From positions 1 through 64,000 of the forward strand of contig NZ_JADEWC010000014.1 in assembly GCF_015207825.1 (NCBI RefSeq): a stretch of 64,000 bases of DNA, in the 5' to 3' direction. A program made the translations under genes and the position numbers. A model generated the notes under the pieces. That model was not told the origin of the DNA, made no database searches, and saw only the letters and a program-made list of their open reading frames with translations. This DNA is from Cyanobacterium stanieri LEGE 03274 (GTDB lineage Bacteria; Cyanobacteriota; Cyanobacteriia; Cyanobacteriales; Cyanobacteriaceae). Shown piece by piece: positions 1 through 9,397 of the stretch (positions are counted from its first letter, which is position 1; each line of letters starts with the position of its first letter).

Positions 1-9
1 AATGCAGAC

Positions 10-885
10 ATGGAACAAAATAACCAAGACACCATTAACACCCCAGAAAATACTACCCCCGACAACGCTTTTGTCTTCAGCGAAGAATTAATGCCCCTCC
101 GGGAAAAAATGAATACCTTATTTGAAAAATATTCCCATCTTCAACCTAGTCTGTTTTTTGTTGACTTGGATAACGGTGCCTTTGTGAATATGAATGGCAT
201 GGAGGCTTTTCCTGCCGCTAGTACCATTAAAACCCCTATTTTAGTAGCCTTTTTTCAAGATGTGGATGCGGGGAAAATTTTGCTCGATGAAAAATTAACC
301 ATGACGGAGGAAACCTTAGCCACTGAAGCAGGTACAATGCAATATCAACCCATCGGTACTCAATATACCGCTTTAAAGGTAGCCGAAGAAATGATTATCC
401 GTAGTGATAATACCGCCACTAATATGTTAATTGAAAGGTTAGGAGGCGTCCAAGCCCTTAATGAGCGATTTAAGGAATGGGGTTTAGAATCCACGGTGAT
501 TAATAATTATCTCCCTGATTTAGAAGGTACAAATACCATTAGTGCTAGGGATTTGGCGATTACTTTGATGAAGGTGAGTAATGGAGATTTAGTGGAAAAT
601 AGATCGCGCGATCGCCTCTTAGGTATCATGGAAAGAACTATCACCAATACCTTATTACCCCAAGGCATCGAACCCAATGCCACAATTTACCACAAAACAG
701 GAGACATTGGCAAAGTATTGGGGGATGGGGGAATCATTGATATACCCACAGGAAAACGTTATGTAGGGGCAGTTTTAGTACAACGTCCCCACAATGATTA
801 TACCGCCCGAACCATGATCCAGGAAATATCCCGTGAGGCTTATCAACATTTTAAATGGTATCAACCTCGCCCCACGGCTAATTAA
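10..885 (+). CDS. Class A beta-lactamase-like serine hydrolase
   Basis: Serine hydrolase of the penicillin-binding/class A beta-lactamase fold. The active-site motifs are all visible: STIK (Ser71-Lys74) as SxxK, SDN at 132-134, and KTG at 229-231. The glutamate-bearing omega loop of true class A beta-lactamases is not clear, so a cell-wall or uncharacterised serine hydrolase is as likely as a drug-resistance enzyme. No signal peptide follows the ATG at 10. The reading frame stays open to the left edge of the window, so the real start, perhaps with a membrane anchor, may lie upstream. It converges on the mechanosensitive-channel gene with only 3 bases between the two stops. Confidence 0.8.
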   Translation: MEQNNQDTINTPENTTPDNAFVFSEELMPLREKMNTLFEKYSHLQPSLFFVDLDNGAFVNMNGMEAFPAASTIKTPILVAFFQDVDAGKILLDEKLTMTEETLATEAGTMQYQPIGTQYTALKVAEEMIIRSDNTATNMLIERLGGVQALNERFKEWGLESTVINNYLPDLEGTNTISARDLAITLMKVSNGDLVENRSRDRLLGIMERTITNTLLPQGIEPNATIYHKTGDIGKVLGDGGIIDIPTGKRYVGAVLVQRPHNDYTARTMIQEISREAYQHFKWYQPRPTAN

Positions 886-888
886 TAA

Positions 889-2517
889 TTAAGAGTCACT
901 TCCCCCATTGGTAAAGGAGTCTAACCAACGCTGTAAGGCGTTTCCTGCCGCCTCTCTACCCCCCAAACCAAAGGCAAGGGCGATCGCCACGGCAATTCCT
1001 CCCGTAAGCAAACCAAACGCCAAATTAACGATATTAGGAGCGATGCCAATTCTTTCTAAAGCCATGGCAGCCACCAAAACAATAATGGCAATACGGGCAA
1101 CTTGGGCTAAAAATTGGGCTTGTTGTGTACCAGAATTAATCACTAATCGATAAACTAAATTAGCGAAATATAAACCCACAGCAAAAATAATTACCCCAAT
1201 TAATACTTGCCCAGCCAACAGGGAAATAAATGCTACCACTTCCCGAAGGGCTTCAATTTGTAAAATATCCACCGCCGTAATAGTTGCCACCAACATAATG
1301 GCAATCACAAGGATAATACCCACAATTTGAGCAGGGGTTTTAGTATTATTTTCCTCCTCAGAGTTTTCCCCCACCGCCACGGGTGCAGTTTCAGTAATCC
1401 CTAACCAGACAAAAACATTATTAAAACCCACATTCGTTAAAAGATTAACCAATAATTCCGCTAAATATTGCGCCCCAAAATAACCAAATCCTAAGACAAC
1501 AATAGCGGCAAATAATTTAGGTAGTATGTCCAAAACTTGATCCAACATTGCGATCGCAGGTACAGAAATAGCCTGAATCTCTAAAGCATCAAGCGCCGTA
1601 ATGGCAATGGGAATTAAGATTAAGACATATACCACAGAGCCGATAACATAAGATAAAGATTGTTTCTTATTAGTGGTGGACATTCCAAATTTTGCACCGA
1701 TAGCATCCGCCCCACTAGCTTTTAATAAATTACTAACAACCTTCTTCACTACTTGAGCAACAATCCAACCAATAAAAGCAATTATTGCAGCCGCAAACAC
1801 ATTGGGTACAACCCCCAAAATATCATTAACCAACTCCTCTAAAGGTCGTAAAGTTCCATCTAAACCTAAAATTCCTAAAATAGAAGGAAGGAATAATAAA
1901 ATGATAAACCAAAAAAGAGCATTACCGATGGTTTCACCGATGGCAATTTCGCCCCCTTGAGCGTCATCCATCATCTCATTATCATCTTGCACCTGTTGAT
2001 TTAACTTCTCATCAAAATGGAATTGTGACAGGGTTTTGACAATAATTAACTTGACTACCGTTGCCAATAACCAAGCTACCACAAGGATAATCGCCGCTCC
2101 CCCTAAACTCGGTAAAAAGCTCATTACTTCGTTTAAAAGGGCATTTAAAGGCTCGGAAACCAAATCTAACTCAAGGGCATTTAGAAAGGCAACCACCACA
2201 AAAAGGATGATAACCCAACCAACGGTTTCTGAAATCCATTTTTCTGTTTCTATTTTTTTAGCATCCTCGGCGTTATCGCCCATAATGAAGGAAGCCAAAC
2301 GATTATCAATATCAGTTTTATGGAGAGATTTTCTGATAAATCCTTTAAAAATATTGGCAAAAATTAAACCAATAATTAAAATTAATATTGCCTTTCCCAA
2401 ACTCAAAAGCGCACTTACTAAGTCATCTGGTACAGGTAAATTCTCCTGTACTTCAGAGATTTGAGCAAATAAACTCAGGGCATTTAAGTCTGGTAGAGAA
2501 TCCATCGTTATTTTCAT
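889..2517 (-). CDS. Mechanosensitive channel-like protein, TM-helix repeats
   Basis: Integral membrane protein of 542 aa with at least four repeats of a hydrophobic unit of the type found in the conserved TM-helix (MscS-related) family. Each repeat carries a long hydrophobic helix followed by a segment with VVKKVVSNLL- or LIIVKTLSQ-like content. The C-terminal part has the small-residue helix GLLTGGIAVAIALAFGLGG, resembling the pore-lining helix of MscS channels, but the soluble MscS beta domain is missing. The likely role is an inner-membrane osmotic-stress channel. The ATG at 2517 gives a short polar head before the first hydrophobic helix. It stands alone, convergent with the hydrolase. 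Confidence 0.75.
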   Translation of the reverse strand: MKITMDSLPDLNALSLFAQISEVQENLPVPDDLVSALLSLGKAILILIIGLIFANIFKGFIRKSLHKTDIDNRLASFIMGDNAEDAKKIETEKWISETVGWVIILFVVVAFLNALELDLVSEPLNALLNEVMSFLPSLGGAAIILVVAWLLATVVKLIIVKTLSQFHFDEKLNQQVQDDNEMMDDAQGGEIAIGETIGNALFWFIILLFLPSILGILGLDGTLRPLEELVNDILGVVPNVFAAAIIAFIGWIVAQVVKKVVSNLLKASGADAIGAKFGMSTTNKKQSLSYVIGSVVYVLILIPIAITALDALEIQAISVPAIAMLDQVLDILPKLFAAIVVLGFGYFGAQYLAELLVNLLTNVGFNNVFVWLGITETAPVAVGENSEEENNTKTPAQIVGIILVIAIMLVATITAVDILQIEALREVVAFISLLAGQVLIGVIIFAVGLYFANLVYRLVINSGTQQAQFLAQVARIAIIVLVAAMALERIGIAPNIVNLAFGLLTGGIAVAIALAFGLGGREAAGNALQRWLDSFTNGGSDS

Positions 2518-2912
2518 ATTCTTATTGTTTGTGATTTCTACAGATACGTTTTAAATATATCTATATATCCCAAATAAATCAAATTTATCTAAAAACCGTA
2601 GATTCTCTTAATGGTAAAAACTATTTTATATTAATCTTTAGTGTGTTTATTATTTACCTTAAACCTTCTCTAATAAATCATGATGGCTAGTTATGATTAA
2701 CAATTTTTGCACCATTGCAAAATGAATATTTTGATTTTGATAACATACCCTAGCTCAATTTAACCATGATTGTTTTTTATTAATAGGGTTACATCAGTAA
2801 AAAAGTTTTTCTCATAAACCATAATCCCCAAAATACTTTTAACAAATAAAATAATATTTTACTTAATCTTTATTAGCGTTTAAAATCCTGGTAACTTAAA
2901 AATTGATCCTAT
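2518..2912. other. AT-rich intergenic stretch
   Basis: Very AT-rich spacer between the channel gene and the small PirA-like gene. It should contain the channel promoter, reading leftward. I see no gene, repeat array or strong hairpin in it. Confidence 0.5.
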
Positions 2913-2937
2913 AAAAAAACCTATCATACAAGATAGG
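2913..2937 (-). terminator. Rho-independent terminator of the PirA-like gene
   Basis: On the minus strand a 6-bp stem (CCTATC/GATAGG at 2932-2937 and 2920-2925) with a 6-base loop is followed by seven T (2913-2919). It lies 38 bases beyond the stop of the 55-aa gene, as expected for an intrinsic terminator. Confidence 0.75.
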
Positions 2938-2975
2938 CTCAAATATCAACACAAAGAAAACATAGTTAAACAATA

Positions 2976-3143
2976 CTATACGAGATGTAAATAAGCCGCC
3001 TCTTGCTCCAATTGTTGGATTAATTTCTGATTTCCCTGACTTCTAGCAACATCTAAACGGTGTTCAAGATTCTTTCTTAAACTATCTCTATAGGCCTTAG
3101 TAGCATCGGCTCTCATTTTATTTTTACGGGTTATATTCATCAT
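2976..3143 (-). CDS. Small PirA-like PII-interacting regulator
   Basis: A 55-aa basic/helical protein starting MMNITRKNKMRADATKAYR, with a middle reading HRLDVARSQGNQKLIQQLEQ. This resembles the short cyanobacterial PirA family (arginine synthesis PII-interacting regulator), whose founding member, as I recall, binds PII and affects flux into arginine synthesis. The gene has its own intrinsic terminator and a perfect NtcA-type palindrome 66 bases upstream, which fits a nitrogen-control gene. Two ATG codons lie in tandem (3141-3143 and 3138-3140), and either could be used. The family assignment is from memory of the sequence pattern, not a search. The gene itself is more certain than the name. 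Confidence 0.6.
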   Translation of the reverse strand: MMNITRKNKMRADATKAYRDSLRKNLEHRLDVARSQGNQKLIQQLEQEAAYLHLV

Positions 3144-3208
3144 GGTAGGTTTTTATCAATATCTCATTACTTTATCTGATGTCATTTTAACTTTATTCCC
3201 TGTAAAAA

Positions 3209-3222
3209 GTATTATTTGTTAC
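3209..3222 (-). promoter_or_regulatory. NtcA-type binding site
   Basis: Perfect GTA-N8-TAC palindrome, the consensus for the nitrogen regulator NtcA. On the minus strand a TAAAAT hexamer follows 19 bases later, a shorter gap than the roughly 22 of NtcA-activated promoters. The site may therefore act as a repressor or a non-canonical activator for the PirA-like gene. Repression would fit what I recall for pirA. Confidence 0.55.
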
Positions 3223-3333
3223 AAAAAATTAATAGATAATACCCTATGCAAAATGAGCCTCTTAAATATAAAATTCAGTTTATTGATTGTCCATACTATT
3301 CAGTTAAATGGAAAAAAGTTATTAGCTGTGTAG

Positions 3334-3672
3334 TTAATTACACCGTCGGAAAATAGTACCTTTTGATAAGTTGCCCCACTGAATTAAAGGTAAAATAGGC
3401 TCATTAGTTGAGGGCTTAAGCCCTTATTTCAGAAATCCTTAAAACCCCTAAAGGGGTAACTATAAACTTTCTTTTATTTAATTGGTTCTACTTAACAGAT
3501 TGCTAGAGATTAAATTGTCTTAGAAAAATGAAGGGAATAGGCAAAAAAATATCCCATAGATTAGTATTTTGGTAGCAAATACTACCCATTGAGCCGTTGA
3601 GTTGCATTTAGAAAAAGTAAACGTTATGATGGTTTTAGTGATAAAAAAGCATTATGGGAGTCTTCTTTATTA
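3334..3672. other. Intergenic region with two palindromes
   Basis: No gene is seen. A 14-base perfect palindrome AGGGCTTAAGCCCT lies at 3411-3424, and a stem ACCCC-taaa-GGGGT at 3444-3457. The first resembles the GGGGGCATAAGCCCCC hairpin after ileS (14408-14423), including the preceding TTGA, so the two may belong to one short repeat family. Confidence 0.5.
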
Positions 3673-3816
3673 ATGGATCAAATAGAGAAAATTATCGAAA
3701 AAATCAAAGAGTGGACTCAAAAATTAGTAGAGGCATTAGCAGGACCTCAGGGAGAACCTGAACCAGAATTAATTCCCATTCCTGTCAAAGATCGCCCCTC
3801 TAATCGCTATCGCTAA
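3673..3816 (+). CDS. Small conserved-looking protein, 47 aa
   Basis: ATG at 3673 opens a 47-aa frame: an amphipathic Lys/Glu-rich helix (IEKIIEKIKEWTQKLVEAL) followed by a Pro-rich acidic tail containing PELIPIPVKDRP. The pattern recalls short uncharacterised proteins common in cyanobacteria, but I cannot name a function. It ends 18 bases before the GTG of aroQ, so the two could be co-transcribed. The codon content and the ordered helix-plus-tail layout argue against a chance frame. Confidence 0.5.
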   Translation: MDQIEKIIEKIKEWTQKLVEALAGPQGEPEPELIPIPVKDRPSNRYR

Positions 3817-3834
3817 TCGTAATGGTGTAATAGT

Positions 3835-4287
3835 GTGTCTGAGTTGAAAATTCTAGTTTTACATGGTCCTAATCTTAATCTCTTGGGCCAAAGAGAGCCT
3901 GAAATCTACGGTTATTTGACTCTCAAAGATGTAGATAACCTCCTTCTGGAGAAAGGAAAAGGCATGGGGGTTGAAGTTGTTTGCTTTCAATCTAATCATG
4001 AAGGTGCGATCGTAGATCACATCCATCAGGCTTCGGGGGTTTATCAGGGCATTATTATTAATGCTGGTGCTTATACCCATACCAGTGTCGCCATTAGAGA
4101 TGCTCTGGCGGGGGTGAATCTTCCCACTGTGGAGGTTCACCTTAGTAATATTTATCGTCGTGAAGAATTTCGCCATCATTCTTATATTGCCCCTATCTCC
4201 ATCGGGCAAATTAGCGGTTTTGGGGTGGATAGTTATTTATTGGGTTTACAGGCTTTAGTTAATCATGTACAGTCCCTTGGGACTTGA
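3835..4287 (+). CDS. aroQ: 3-dehydroquinate dehydratase, type II
   Basis: Third step of the shikimate pathway, dehydrating 3-dehydroquinate to 3-dehydroshikimate. At 150 aa the length is typical of the dodecameric type II enzyme. Visible signatures are [16 protein letters not shown] near the N-terminus (lid tyrosine and arginine), [30 protein letters not shown], and [19 protein letters not shown] with the catalytic histidine region. The start is GTG at 3835, chosen because the conserved KILVLHGPN strand begins five residues later. It follows the 47-aa gene closely. Confidence 0.93.
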   Translation: MSELKILVLHGPNLNLLGQREPEIYGYLTLKDVDNLLLEKGKGMGVEVVCFQSNHEGAIVDHIHQASGVYQGIIINAGAYTHTSVAIRDALAGVNLPTVEVHLSNIYRREEFRHHSYIAPISIGQISGFGVDSYLLGLQALVNHVQSLGT

Positions 4288-4416
4288 TGAAAAAGTCTAT
4301 TCGTTAAGGTTGGGAATGGGGAATAGGCAATGGTTTTGTTACTTTTATTAGTTGTTCCCTAAGTTTTCAGGAAAGGGGAATTTTTTTTATGATGGGCATT
4401 GCCCACTCTGACTTTT

Positions 4417-4581
4417 TTATGGTTGGTTTTGGGTGGTGCTATTATCGCTGTAAATATTTTCGATGGGTGCAGGTTGTGCCAAATCGGTTTTGATGAAACT
4501 ACGGGCGCTGGTGGCAACGAGGGCAAAAATGGCGATAAGAATGGTAACTAAGGGAACTATTTGTTGACGGATAAATTGCAT
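4417..4581 (-). CDS. Small single-pass membrane protein, 54 aa
   Basis: Frame of 54 aa: a short basic head (MQFIRQQ), one hydrophobic segment (IVPLVTILIAIFALVATSA) and a polar tail ending ENIYSDNSTTQNQP. Topology rules predict one transmembrane helix with the tail facing out. Small proteins of this build occur widely in cyanobacteria, some as photosystem or NDH subunits, but I do not recognise this one. A TAAAAT hexamer about 40 bases upstream could be its -10 box. Confidence 0.5.
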   Translation of the reverse strand: MQFIRQQIVPLVTILIAIFALVATSARSFIKTDLAQPAPIENIYSDNSTTQNQP

Positions 4582-4620
4582 GGATTTATTCTCAGGTTAT
4601 GGTAATGCTCTTGATCATTT

Positions 4621-4806
4621 TACCCCATACCAAATTCTATTTAGAAAATATATCATTACTTGCCTTCCAATGAATCATATCAGGTTTGGATAATTGATTA
4701 TAAATAGATTGTATCTTCGCCTTTGCCCCACCGTGTAATAAATTACACGGCTATTGGTAGTTCGTTCAATGAATTGAACTAAGGTATATTTTGATTCACA
4801 GATTTA
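4621..4806. repeat. Dispersed hairpin repeat, copy 1
   Basis: One of three copies (others at 9600-9855 and, inverted, 14461-14645) sharing blocks such as TTTAGAAAATATATCATTAC, a GCCTT..AATGAAT segment, the palindrome GTTCAAT(g/a)AATTGAAC, and AAGGTATATTTTGAT. This copy also has CCGTGTAATAAATTACACGG, a perfect 9-bp stem. It sits behind the miaE gene and may end transcripts. No coding sequence is seen. Confidence 0.7.
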
Positions 4807-4819
4807 ACAAGGCTCTTTT

Positions 4820-5413
4820 TTAACTATGTATTCTCGGTTCAGGATACAATTGACTAAGAATTTCGCTTTCTAGTTGGGCTAACTCTTGTAGTCGGGGTTC
4901 AATTTGTTCTTGATCACAGTATTTTTGAGCTAGTACCCAATAAATGCCGTAGTGTCTGGCTTCTGATGCCATTAATCCTCGATAAAATTTGGCTAGTTCG
5001 TCATCGGGGCAATTTTCAGCCAGTAGTCCAAGGCGCTCGTGCGATCGCGCTTCAATGAGAGCAGAAACTAATAGGGAATCCAAGAGACGATGGGGCTCGT
5101 GACGACGAATAGCACCCTTGAGAGTAGCACCATAGGGGGAAGGTTGGAGAGGGGCCAGGGGTATTTCTCTTTTTTCAAGCCATTGATTTACCTGCTCAAA
5201 GTGTTCTAATTCTTCTTTAGCAATGGCTGTGAGTTGATAAATAAGATCGGTATGGGAAGGATAGCGAAAAAGAAGATTGACGGCTACTCCTGCAGCTTTA
5301 CGCTCACAATGGGAGTGATCTAGGAGGATGGTATCAAGGTTATGGAGGGCTTGTTGTAACCATGCTTCGGAAGTAGGTTCGCACAAAAGTTTGATCTTGG
5401 TTAATGTTTTCAC
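4820..5413 (-). CDS. miaE: tRNA-(ms2io6A37) hydroxylase MiaE
   Basis: Diiron oxygenase that hydroxylates the isopentenyl group of 2-methylthio-N6-isopentenyladenosine at tRNA position 37. It has 197 aa in a four-helix ferritin-like fold. Iron-ligand patterns are visible as HCERKAA, KEELEHF, IEARSHERLG and MASEARHYGIYW, giving the repeated ExxH units of the family. The gene reads away from gcvH and shares the 162-base divergent spacer. It ends beside a copy of the hairpin repeat. Confidence 0.88.
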   Translation of the reverse strand: MKTLTKIKLLCEPTSEAWLQQALHNLDTILLDHSHCERKAAGVAVNLLFRYPSHTDLIYQLTAIAKEELEHFEQVNQWLEKREIPLAPLQPSPYGATLKGAIRRHEPHRLLDSLLVSALIEARSHERLGLLAENCPDDELAKFYRGLMASEARHYGIYWVLAQKYCDQEQIEPRLQELAQLESEILSQLYPEPRIHS

Positions 5414-5463
5414 GGCTATTTATATAAAATTATTGGGACGATAAAAATTACAAATAATAGTTT

Positions 5464-5508
5464 GTAAAATTCATTGTTAATTGTCCATTGTCCATTGTCA
5501 ATTGATTA
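5464..5508. repeat. Short tandem ATTGTC-type repeat
   Basis: The spacer between miaE and gcvH holds a run of imperfect TAATTGTCCATTGTC-type units. Such degenerate runs are common between cyanobacterial genes, and no function can be assigned. Confidence 0.4.
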
Positions 5509-5575
5509 ATGTGCTTGTTAATTTTTCACCGATAAATAATAATATTAGAGAACCTTTGATACAGAGTAATAGCCG

Positions 5576-5977
5576 ATGAGCTTAGAATATCCCGAAGATT
5601 TAAAATATCTTGATTCCCATGAGTATGTACGCATAGAAGACGATGAAGACATCGCCACCATCGGTTTGAGTGCTTTTGCCCTTGAGGAATTGGGAGATGT
5701 AGTCTTTTTGGAGTTACCCGAATTAGGAGATGCGATCGCCCTTGGGGACAATATTGGTACGGTAGAATCTGTTAAGGCAGTGTCAGAAATTTATGCCCCC
5801 GTATCAGGCACAGTGGTTGACCGTAACGAAATGTTAATCGAACAACCAGAGGCGATCGCCGATGATCCTTACGGTGAAGGTTGGTTAGTCAAAGTGCGTT
5901 TGGATGATCCTAATGAGGAATTAGAAGATGCCCTCAGTGCCGAAGAATACCGAGCCTTAGTAGAACCCGAAGCCTAG
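5576..5977 (+). CDS. gcvH: Glycine cleavage system H protein
   Basis: Lipoyl carrier of the glycine cleavage complex, shuttling the aminomethyl group between the P and T proteins during photorespiratory glycine breakdown. It has 133 aa, a standard length. The lipoyl-lysine site is in GTVESVKAVSEIYAPVSG near residue 65, followed by the family's PEAIADDPYGEGWLVKV block. The gcvP and gcvT partners are not in the window. The 3' end overlaps the convergent oxidoreductase gene by 4 bases. Confidence 0.95.
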   Translation: MSLEYPEDLKYLDSHEYVRIEDDEDIATIGLSAFALEELGDVVFLELPELGDAIALGDNIGTVESVKAVSEIYAPVSGTVVDRNEMLIEQPEAIADDPYGEGWLVKVRLDDPNEELEDALSAEEYRALVEPEA

Positions 5978-7131
5978 GAGGTTTTGAGGGTAAAATCACC
6001 CTCCCCCGTGGTCAAAAAATGAGTGAATTTCCGAGCTAGGGGGGGAACAAACACAAAAGGGCTAGTAAATCCAGAAAATACCGACAGCCCTTCCATTTCA
6101 TCCACTCTACCCACCTGAAATGGTACACCTTTACTAAAAGCCACTTGGCAATTATGCCATTGCCCTTCGAGATGAGCTAAGGAAGGTAAATAATGGGCGA
6201 TCGCCCCTCGAATCATCTCCTCACTAGCCCTAGCATCCACAGGAGCATGGGGATTTGTGCGAATTTGGCTAATTTGACCTAAACACAGACTACCATCTAA
6301 AAATTGAATTGCCCCCGGTTCTAGGACTTGGCCCTGTAAATCATCACTGGGATTTGTCCAGATAGAATCCTTTGCCAACGCCGTTACATCCTTTTCCATC
6401 AAAAATCGTGCCGTGGTGCTAGGCATCACCAAACAACGCAATTTAATATCCGTAGGTTTAGTTTTAATCAACTGAGCATGGGTAAAATAAATCGGTAAAT
6501 TAACCCCCACCTTTGCTAAAAAATAACGGCAAAACGCCCCCGCACATAAAATTATTTCATCGGCAAAATAACTATTTTTATCTGTGGTAATGCCCACGAT
6601 GCGACTTCCTTTGGTTTCTAAATCCATCACCAATTCTTCTCGAATTTCTCCCCCCAATTTTTGAAAGGCTTTTTGATAACCCTCCATTACCCTGCGAGGA
6701 TTAACATGGCCATGGGGAAAACGTAAACAGCCAGAAATCGCCTCCCGATTTAACAAAGGCTCTAGGTTACAACTATTATCTATACTCAACAACTCAGGTT
6801 TAATCCAAAAATCTTGATAATTCTTAGCCACCTCATCAGGATTTTTATCATGGGGAATGGTAAACAGTAAATCTAAATCTCGATATTGAATGTCATAATC
6901 TAGCTCATCACTGAGATTTTTTTGAATGTTTAACCCTTCTTGACATAAAGATATGGTGCGATCGTCCCTACCACACCAATAAGCAATGCCCCCATAACTG
7001 TAAGCAGTACCATTGGAAAAACCTAGATTTTTGTCAATTAATAAAACCCTAATACCTTTTTTTGCCAACTCATAAGCCAAAGCAGAGCCAGTCAAACCAG
7101 CACCAACAACGATCGCACCATAATTACTCAT
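5974..7131 (-). CDS. FAD-dependent amino-acid oxidase-like oxidoreductase
   Basis: DAO-family flavoenzyme of 385 aa. The dinucleotide-binding fingerprint VVGAGLTGSALAYELAKKG with the downstream acidic strand end (VLLIDK) begins at residue 8. A second FAD-contact segment (ADEIILCAGAFCRYFL) lies mid-protein and a C-terminal FSGFTSPFVFVPPLARKF closes the fold. The family oxidises amines or amino acids such as glycine or sarcosine. The substrate cannot be read from sequence, and the tail-to-tail overlap with gcvH is only suggestive of glycine metabolism. Confidence 0.75.
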   Translation of the reverse strand: MSNYGAIVVGAGLTGSALAYELAKKGIRVLLIDKNLGFSNGTAYSYGGIAYWCGRDDRTISLCQEGLNIQKNLSDELDYDIQYRDLDLLFTIPHDKNPDEVAKNYQDFWIKPELLSIDNSCNLEPLLNREAISGCLRFPHGHVNPRRVMEGYQKAFQKLGGEIREELVMDLETKGSRIVGITTDKNSYFADEIILCAGAFCRYFLAKVGVNLPIYFTHAQLIKTKPTDIKLRCLVMPSTTARFLMEKDVTALAKDSIWTNPSDDLQGQVLEPGAIQFLDGSLCLGQISQIRTNPHAPVDARASEEMIRGAIAHYLPSLAHLEGQWHNCQVAFSKGVPFQVGRVDEMEGLSVFSGFTSPFVFVPPLARKFTHFLTTGEGDFTLKTS

Positions 7132-7363
7132 CGAAAACCCCTATTCTTTGATCCGTTTATTTTATCTGTATTATTTATTATTAATTTTATGCTAAAACCT
7201 TTCCATCATAAGCATTTTCATTCAATATTCATCCCCATAAAGACACACCACACCAACTTAACCTAACATTTCCTCTTACTCAAACCGTTTTTTTAAAACC
7301 CTAATTCCAGATATTGTGTACTAACATAATAACTGTCCTTTACAAAAAGACATAAATAACGTA

Positions 7364-9397
7364 ATGCGTAAATTAATCACTAAATACCTGAGTATCTTTA
7401 TTCTCAGCCTAATTTTTATCGTCAACTTCACCCCCCAAGCCTTCGCCCAACTACCTTTTTTTAACTTACCCACCAGTAGCGTAGTCGATTTCCCCGAAAC
7501 TCCCGAATGGGATTTAAACAAAGCTCGTCCATGCGGAAAATATTGGTGTAGTGATGTTTATCTCTTTGGTAATTCCGAAATCATGGAAGAACAATTAACC
7601 CTTGCTTTGCCCAGAGAATCGGAAAAAACATCCGCCGAAATTGCGATCGATGTTGAACAAAGAGCCAAATTTGTACAAAATATTTTTGAAGGAATTTTTC
7701 GCAATATTATTCAATCTAACTCCTTTGAATTTTCAGACGAAAGACAATCCCTCAGTTTTTGGTTTTTAAATAGAGAAAAACCTCGACATCCATTTACCCC
7801 CATAGTAGAAGTAGGAACAGAAAATAATCAAACCGTTGTATTTGTACCCAGACAACCTGATTTAGGTTTATCATCCCAAGCCCTTGTCACTGTAACGGGC
7901 ATAGATGCTAGTGCTAACGCTTCCACCATCGAAGAGTTAGGGGAAGAATGGAGATTAAAAGTGGCTAACTCTATTAGTGACGCACTCTGGGGAGCAGAAA
8001 TGAATCATCAACAACCCCTAATAAGATTGCAAATATCGGTAATAGTTGGAATAATTGCTCTTATTTTTGTAATTTTAGTTAATAAATTCAAAAGATTTAT
8101 CAAAAAAATAGCCAAGATACTAAGACAAGAGTTACAGGATATAAAGGATACTTTAACAGTTGATCCTGAAGCTCATAAAAAAGATGACGAACAAACTCAA
8201 ACTGATACAGAAACAAAAACTCGGAACTATACTCAGCCTTTATCAGGAAGAATATCAACTAAAACTCAACCCATATCAAAAAAAATACAAACCTTTAGAA
8301 AGTTATTAGGACGAGTCTTTAATCAAAGTATTAGTAATGGTATTCAAGTTATCTCCGATGGTTTACAAATACCTACTCAGATTTTACCCACAGTTTACCA
8401 GCAAACCCAAAATGTAATTAAACAACAGTTAAATTTAATTCAATTAGTTCTTCGGATTTTCCTCTTAGGGCAAATTACGGCAATTTTAATTAGTATAGGA
8501 ACTATCGTTATCACTTATAGAGAAACCCGTTATTTATTTAATCTGTTTTTCTCTCAAGCAATTTTAGTTCCAATAATCTGGATTTGTATTGTATTGGTTG
8601 ACAAAATCGGAGACTTTTGGATTGATTCAATCCTCAATAGATGGGCTAAGGAAAAACAAGAATTATTCCCTAATTCTAATCGTCCTACCCTTAGAGTTAA
8701 TACTTATTCTCCTGCTTTGCAAGGGGCAACAACTTTTATTTTCACAGTTATCGGTATCTCATTAACTTTTGCTTTTACAGGATTAAATCCCACGGTAATA
8801 GCAGGGGCAGGGGCTGCGGCTGTGGTGTTTGCTTTCCTTTCTCGCAATCTTTTAGAAGATATGCTCAACGGTATTTTAATTTTATATACTGACCGTTTTG
8901 CTGTAGGAGATGTGGTAGAGATTAATGGTTTTGCTGGTTGTGTGGAGAGTATGAACCTTTATGCTACTTCTTTACGTAACTTAGATGGACAGTTAATCGT
9001 AATCCCTAATGGTCATATTTCCACAGTGGTTAATATGACTAAAAACTGGTCTAGGGTTAACTTTACCATTGAAATCGCTTGGGATCAAGACATAAAAGCC
9101 GCCACTAATTTGATTCAGGAAGTGGCAGAAAAACTTTATGAGGAAAAAGAATGGCAGGAAAAAATCCTTGAACCAGCTGATATTTTAGGTATTGAAAAGG
9201 TATCCCATGATGGTATTATGATTCGACTTTTGATTAAAACTTTACCTGCTGAACAATGGGGAGTGGGTAGAGAATTACGATTAAGAGTTAAGGAGGCTTT
9301 TGATAGGGCTGGAATTTCCTTGGGTATTCCTCAAAGGGAAATTTGGCATCGTGAGCCTGATTCCCTAAATGGGGTTGGTGCTTCTACCAATAATTAA
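7364..9397 (+). CDS. MscS-family mechanosensitive channel with signal peptide
   Basis: A 677-aa protein. The first 28 residues form a Sec signal peptide ending QAFAQ, followed by a periplasmic domain of about 190 residues, then a helix (VGIIALIFVILV), a charged linker rich in Gln/Thr, further transmembrane helices (370-500), and the MscS core. In the core, a glycine/alanine pore helix (VIAGAGAAAVVFAFLSRNLLEDMLNG) leads into the beta domain with YTDRFAVGDVVEINGF and VIPNGHISTVVNMTK. The role is tension-gated release of solutes on osmotic downshock. The gene stands alone between large gaps. Confidence 0.88.
   Translation: MRKLITKYLSIFILSLIFIVNFTPQAFAQLPFFNLPTSSVVDFPETPEWDLNKARPCGKYWCSDVYLFGNSEIMEEQLTLALPRESEKTSAEIAIDVEQRAKFVQNIFEGIFRNIIQSNSFEFSDERQSLSFWFLNREKPRHPFTPIVEVGTENNQTVVFVPRQPDLGLSSQALVTVTGIDASANASTIEELGEEWRLKVANSISDALWGAEMNHQQPLIRLQISVIVGIIALIFVILVNKFKRFIKKIAKILRQELQDIKDTLTVDPEAHKKDDEQTQTDTETKTRNYTQPLSGRISTKTQPISKKIQTFRKLLGRVFNQSISNGIQVISDGLQIPTQILPTVYQQTQNVIKQQLNLIQLVLRIFLLGQITAILISIGTIVITYRETRYLFNLFFSQAILVPIIWICIVLVDKIGDFWIDSILNRWAKEKQELFPNSNRPTLRVNTYSPALQGATTFIFTVIGISLTFAFTGLNPTVIAGAGAAAVVFAFLSRNLLEDMLNGILILYTDRFAVGDVVEINGFAGCVESMNLYATSLRNLDGQLIVIPNGHISTVVNMTKNWSRVNFTIEIAWDQDIKAATNLIQEVAEKLYEEKEWQEKILEPADILGIEKVSHDGIMIRLLIKTLPAEQWGVGRELRLRVKEAFDRAGISLGIPQREIWHREPDSLNGVGASTNN

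Noticed and set aside
908..2464. Antisense frames within the mechanosensitive gene
   Set aside because: They are low-complexity complements of transmembrane helices with no independent start signals.
3142..3333. 63-aa plus-strand frame over the NtcA site
   Set aside because: It overlaps the promoter and start of the PirA-like gene and has no ribosome site or recognisable pattern. The opposite-strand features explain this DNA better.
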